From positions 1 through 7,136 of the forward strand of contig JAFDTG010000076.1 of the NCBI GenBank assembly GCA_019594235.1: DNA of 7,136 nt, in the 5' to 3' direction. Made by a program: the position numbers and the translations under genes. Positions 5,136-7,136 of the stretch are shown piece by piece (position 1 is the stretch's first letter; every line of letters starts with the position of its first letter). Under the pieces are notes generated by a model. It made no database searches. It was not told the origin of the DNA and saw only the letters and a program-made list of their open reading frames with translations. The stretch comes from Candidatus Saliniplasma halalkaliphilum (GTDB lineage Archaea; Thermoplasmatota; Thermoplasmata; Halarchaeoplasmatales; Halarchaeoplasmataceae).

Positions 5136-7040
5136 ATGGATTCCATAGCCGAAAGATTAGCGGATAAACAGAAAGAAATCTCAGTCGGAGAATTTTTTGA
5201 GCGGAACAAACACATATTGGGTTTTGATTCCCTTACCAAAGCTTTAGTAACGGCTGTCAAGGAAGGAGTAGATAATTCTCTGGATTCTTGTGAAGAGGCT
5301 GGGATACTTCCTGATATAACGGTTAAGATCAAAGAAGTGGATGAAAACGAGTACGAAGTCTCGGTAGAAGATAACGGCCCTGGAATACCAAAACGTAAGA
5401 TCTCAGATGTATTCGGGAAGTTACTTTACGGCTCGAGATTCCACGAGATCAGACAGAGTAGAGGTCAACAGGGGATAGGAGTCTCAGCAGTGGTGATGTA
5501 CGGACAGCTGACAACCGGGAAACCCACGATCGTCCGTTCTAAAGTAAAAGAGAAAGATTACGCCCAGGAGATGAGGATCACCCTGGATACCAAAAATAAC
5601 GAACCCGATGTTCTTTCTAAAGAAGTGGTTCTTTGGGAAGATAAGGAACACGGAACCAGGTTCGAAACCACCGTTAAAGGTTTACTTAGGAGTGGAAAGC
5701 ATTCGGTTTTTGAGTACTTGAAAGATACCGCGATTGTTAATCCACATGCAAGGATCACCTACATAAGGAATGGAGATACAACGGTTTTCAAACGTGCTAC
5801 AGATCAACTCCCGGAGAAGACTAAAGCTGTTAAACCTCACATAGAAGGGATCGAACTAGGAACCTTTGCTAAGATGGCTAAGAATTCCGATAGAAGAAAA
5901 TTAGTATCATTTTTGGTAAACGATTTCAGCAGGATCAGCTACAATACTGCTAGAGATATCTGTGAAGCAGCGGAGATGGACGAAGATATCAAGCCTAATG
6001 ATATGGATGTGGAGGCATGTAAAAAGATACTGAAAGCCACTAAAAATGTAAAGATCATGGCTCCCAAAACCGACTGTCTTTCACCGATCAAGAGCATGCT
6101 TATCAAGAAAGGTCTCAAGAACGTTTTGAAAGGGTATAGACCTGAGTTTTACGCCCCTCCGACTACAAGGGATCCAGATGTGGCATCAGGTAATCCATTC
6201 CAAGTCGAAGTAGGGCTGGTTTACGGAGGAGATCTACCATCGGAAGGTCCTGTAAGAGTGTTGAGGTTCGCTAATCGGGTTCCGCTGATGTACAAGAAAG
6301 GTGGCTGTGCCACAACTACTGCTATCCAGAAAATAGATTGGCGTATCTATGGTTTAGATCAAAAAGGCGGCAGCGGTATGCCTAGGGGACCGGTCATCAT
6401 CTTGATCCACGTTGCTTCCACAAGGGTACCGTTCACATCAGAAGCCAAGGAAGCCATCGCAGATATTCCCAAAATAGTCGATGAGATCGAGAAAGCATTG
6501 AGGGAATGTGCTAGAGATCTAAGAACTCATCTCAATAAGAAGAAAAAGAGGAAAAAAGTCTCTAAGAAATTTATGATCGTTAAAGATATACTCCCGATGA
6601 TAGCAGAGAAATCGGCTAGTATAGTTGGTAAGAAAACTCCCTCTCTCGAGAAAGTGATGACCAATATAATGGGAGTTGTTTACGTTGATAAAAAGATGGA
6701 ATGGAACAATGGAGGGGCTGAAGGCACCATAGAGATAATGAATTATACTCCTAAGGAAAGAAATCTTTCTCTTTTCATCGAGAAGCCGTATCCAGAAACG
6801 GAATTACTGGAATCCGATCCAAGCCCTGAGCATGACGGGGACTATCTAGAATGGAATTTAGAAAAATTGAAACCCTCTAAATCCGTGAATATAAAATTTA
6901 AGTTCACGAATCTGGATAAAGAGGATATAGACGGTACGGAGATATATATCGATGGTATAAACGAAACGTTGCTTATCGGTGCTGAACCGTTACCAGATGA
7001 TTGGGGTGTTGAGTTAGCAGAGATACAGGAGGAGGCCTGA
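5136..7040 (+). CDS. top6B: DNA topoisomerase VI subunit B
   Basis: ATPase subunit of the A2B2 type IIB topoisomerase, which relaxes and decatenates DNA using ATP-driven dimerisation of this subunit. Domains in order: N-terminal strap (1-20); GHKL ATPase (about 20-230) with KEGVDNSLDS (Glu43, Asn47), DNGPGIP (79-85) and the GKLLYGSRF...RGQQGIG lid and glycine loop (94-115); H2TH domain (about 237-306); transducer (about 307-470), including IDWRIYGLD (400-408, the WKxY position) and Lys438 in TSEAKEAI, the likely ATP-sensing switch lysine; a basic linker KKKKRKKVSKK (468-478); and a beta-rich C-terminal domain (about 505-634), as in longer euryarchaeal subunits such as that of Methanosarcina. 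All key ATPase residues are present and the 634-aa length suits the long form. No earlier in-frame start exists: a TGA lies at 5106-5108. top6A follows 4 bases after the stop. Confidence 0.98.
   Translation: MDSIAERLADKQKEISVGEFFERNKHILGFDSLTKALVTAVKEGVDNSLDSCEEAGILPDITVKIKEVDENEYEVSVEDNGPGIPKRKISDVFGKLLYGSRFHEIRQSRGQQGIGVSAVVMYGQLTTGKPTIVRSKVKEKDYAQEMRITLDTKNNEPDVLSKEVVLWEDKEHGTRFETTVKGLLRSGKHSVFEYLKDTAIVNPHARITYIRNGDTTVFKRATDQLPEKTKAVKPHIEGIELGTFAKMAKNSDRRKLVSFLVNDFSRISYNTARDICEAAEMDEDIKPNDMDVEACKKILKATKNVKIMAPKTDCLSPIKSMLIKKGLKNVLKGYRPEFYAPPTTRDPDVASGNPFQVEVGLVYGGDLPSEGPVRVLRFANRVPLMYKKGGCATTTAIQKIDWRIYGLDQKGGSGMPRGPVIILIHVASTRVPFTSEAKEAIADIPKIVDEIEKALRECARDLRTHLNKKKKRKKVSKKFMIVKDILPMIAEKSASIVGKKTPSLEKVMTNIMGVVYVDKKMEWNNGGAEGTIEIMNYTPKERNLSLFIEKPYPETELLESDPSPEHDGDYLEWNLEKLKPSKSVNIKFKFTNLDKEDIDGTEIYIDGINETLLIGAEPLPDDWGVELAEIQEEA
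7027..7035 (+). promoter_or_regulatory. Ribosome binding site deciding the TTG start of top6A
   Basis: AGGAGGAGG lies inside the last codons of top6B and ends 9 bases before the TTG at 7045. The top6A frame is open only back to a TAG at 7015-7017 and has no ATG or GTG between that stop and 7045. This makes the TTG the only sensible start and implies translational coupling of the two subunits. Confidence 0.8.
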
Positions 7041-7044
7041 TAAA

Positions 7045-7136
7045 TTGAAAGAGAGACATAAGAACGCTTTGGAAGAGCTTGAAGAGATAGCTGAAGAGAT
7101 ATATGATCAGCTTGAACAGGGAAATATCCCCTATAA
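7045..7136 (+). CDS. top6A: DNA topoisomerase VI subunit A (5' end, cut by window edge)
   Basis: DNA-cleaving subunit of topoisomerase VI, the archaeal relative of Spo11. Only the first 30 codons lie in the window, starting at TTG: LKERHKNALEELEEIAEE then IYDQLEQGNIPY. The helix followed by a Y-x-QL-x-x-G-x-x-P motif matches the start of archaeal Top6A proteins, which continue into the 5Y-CAP (winged-helix) domain. The catalytic tyrosine and the Toprim metal site lie beyond the right edge. The start is set by AGGAGGAGG 9 bases upstream, and the gene begins 4 bases after the top6B stop, the usual B-then-A operon order. The short fragment alone would be moderate evidence; with the top6B context the assignment is strong. 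Confidence 0.88.
   Translation, partial: MKERHKNALEELEEIAEEIYDQLEQGNIPY

Overview
This is an ordinary, gene-dense piece of an archaeal chromosome, almost certainly euryarchaeal in the broad sense. The evidence is a type II (archaeal) glyceraldehyde-3-phosphate dehydrogenase, both subunits of DNA topoisomerase VI as a B-then-A pair, archaeal TATA-type promoters, T-rich terminators without hairpins, and a mixture of leaderless and Shine-Dalgarno-led starts. Topoisomerase VI with a long B subunit (634 aa, with an extra C-terminal domain) fits methanogen-like or Thermoplasmatota-like lineages and argues against Thermoplasma and its close relatives, which lack the enzyme. Arginine is mostly AGA/AGG and the DNA is moderately AT-rich. 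I cannot place it more finely.

Layout. (1) Positions 1-1925, plus strand: the 3' part of gap (cut by the left edge), then purB 15 bases later with its own Shine-Dalgarno, probably one transcript. (2) Positions 1933-4012, minus strand: read from the right, a short NfeD-like membrane protein, then 17 bases later an SPFH/band 7 (stomatin-like) membrane protein with a strong AGGAGGA ribosome site, then a T-rich terminator, then an unrecognised 121-aa charged protein that runs tail-to-tail into purB with only 7 bases between stop codons. (3) Positions 4013-4116: a compact divergent promoter region with a clear TATA box for each direction. (4) Positions 4117-5025, plus: pdxS, the PLP synthase subunit of vitamin B6 synthesis, without pdxT beside it. 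(5) Positions 5026-5135: T-rich terminator, then the topoisomerase VI promoter, whose TATA box lies inside a perfect 7-bp inverted repeat. (6) Positions 5136-7136, plus: top6B, then top6A starting at a TTG codon 4 bases after the top6B stop and running off the right edge.

How the genes work together. There are two real functional pairs: NfeD with SPFH (membrane-microdomain assembly) and Top6B with Top6A (A2B2 type IIB topoisomerase). The gap-purB pair links central carbon metabolism and purine synthesis by position only. No insertion sequence, CRISPR array, tRNA or rRNA is visible, and no intergenic stretch exceeds about 110 bases. I see no convincing new multi-gene system. The points most worth a second look are the orphan lysine-tailed protein, the SPFH protein's five hendecad repeats and charged C-terminal extension, and the inverted repeat over the topoisomerase VI promoter.
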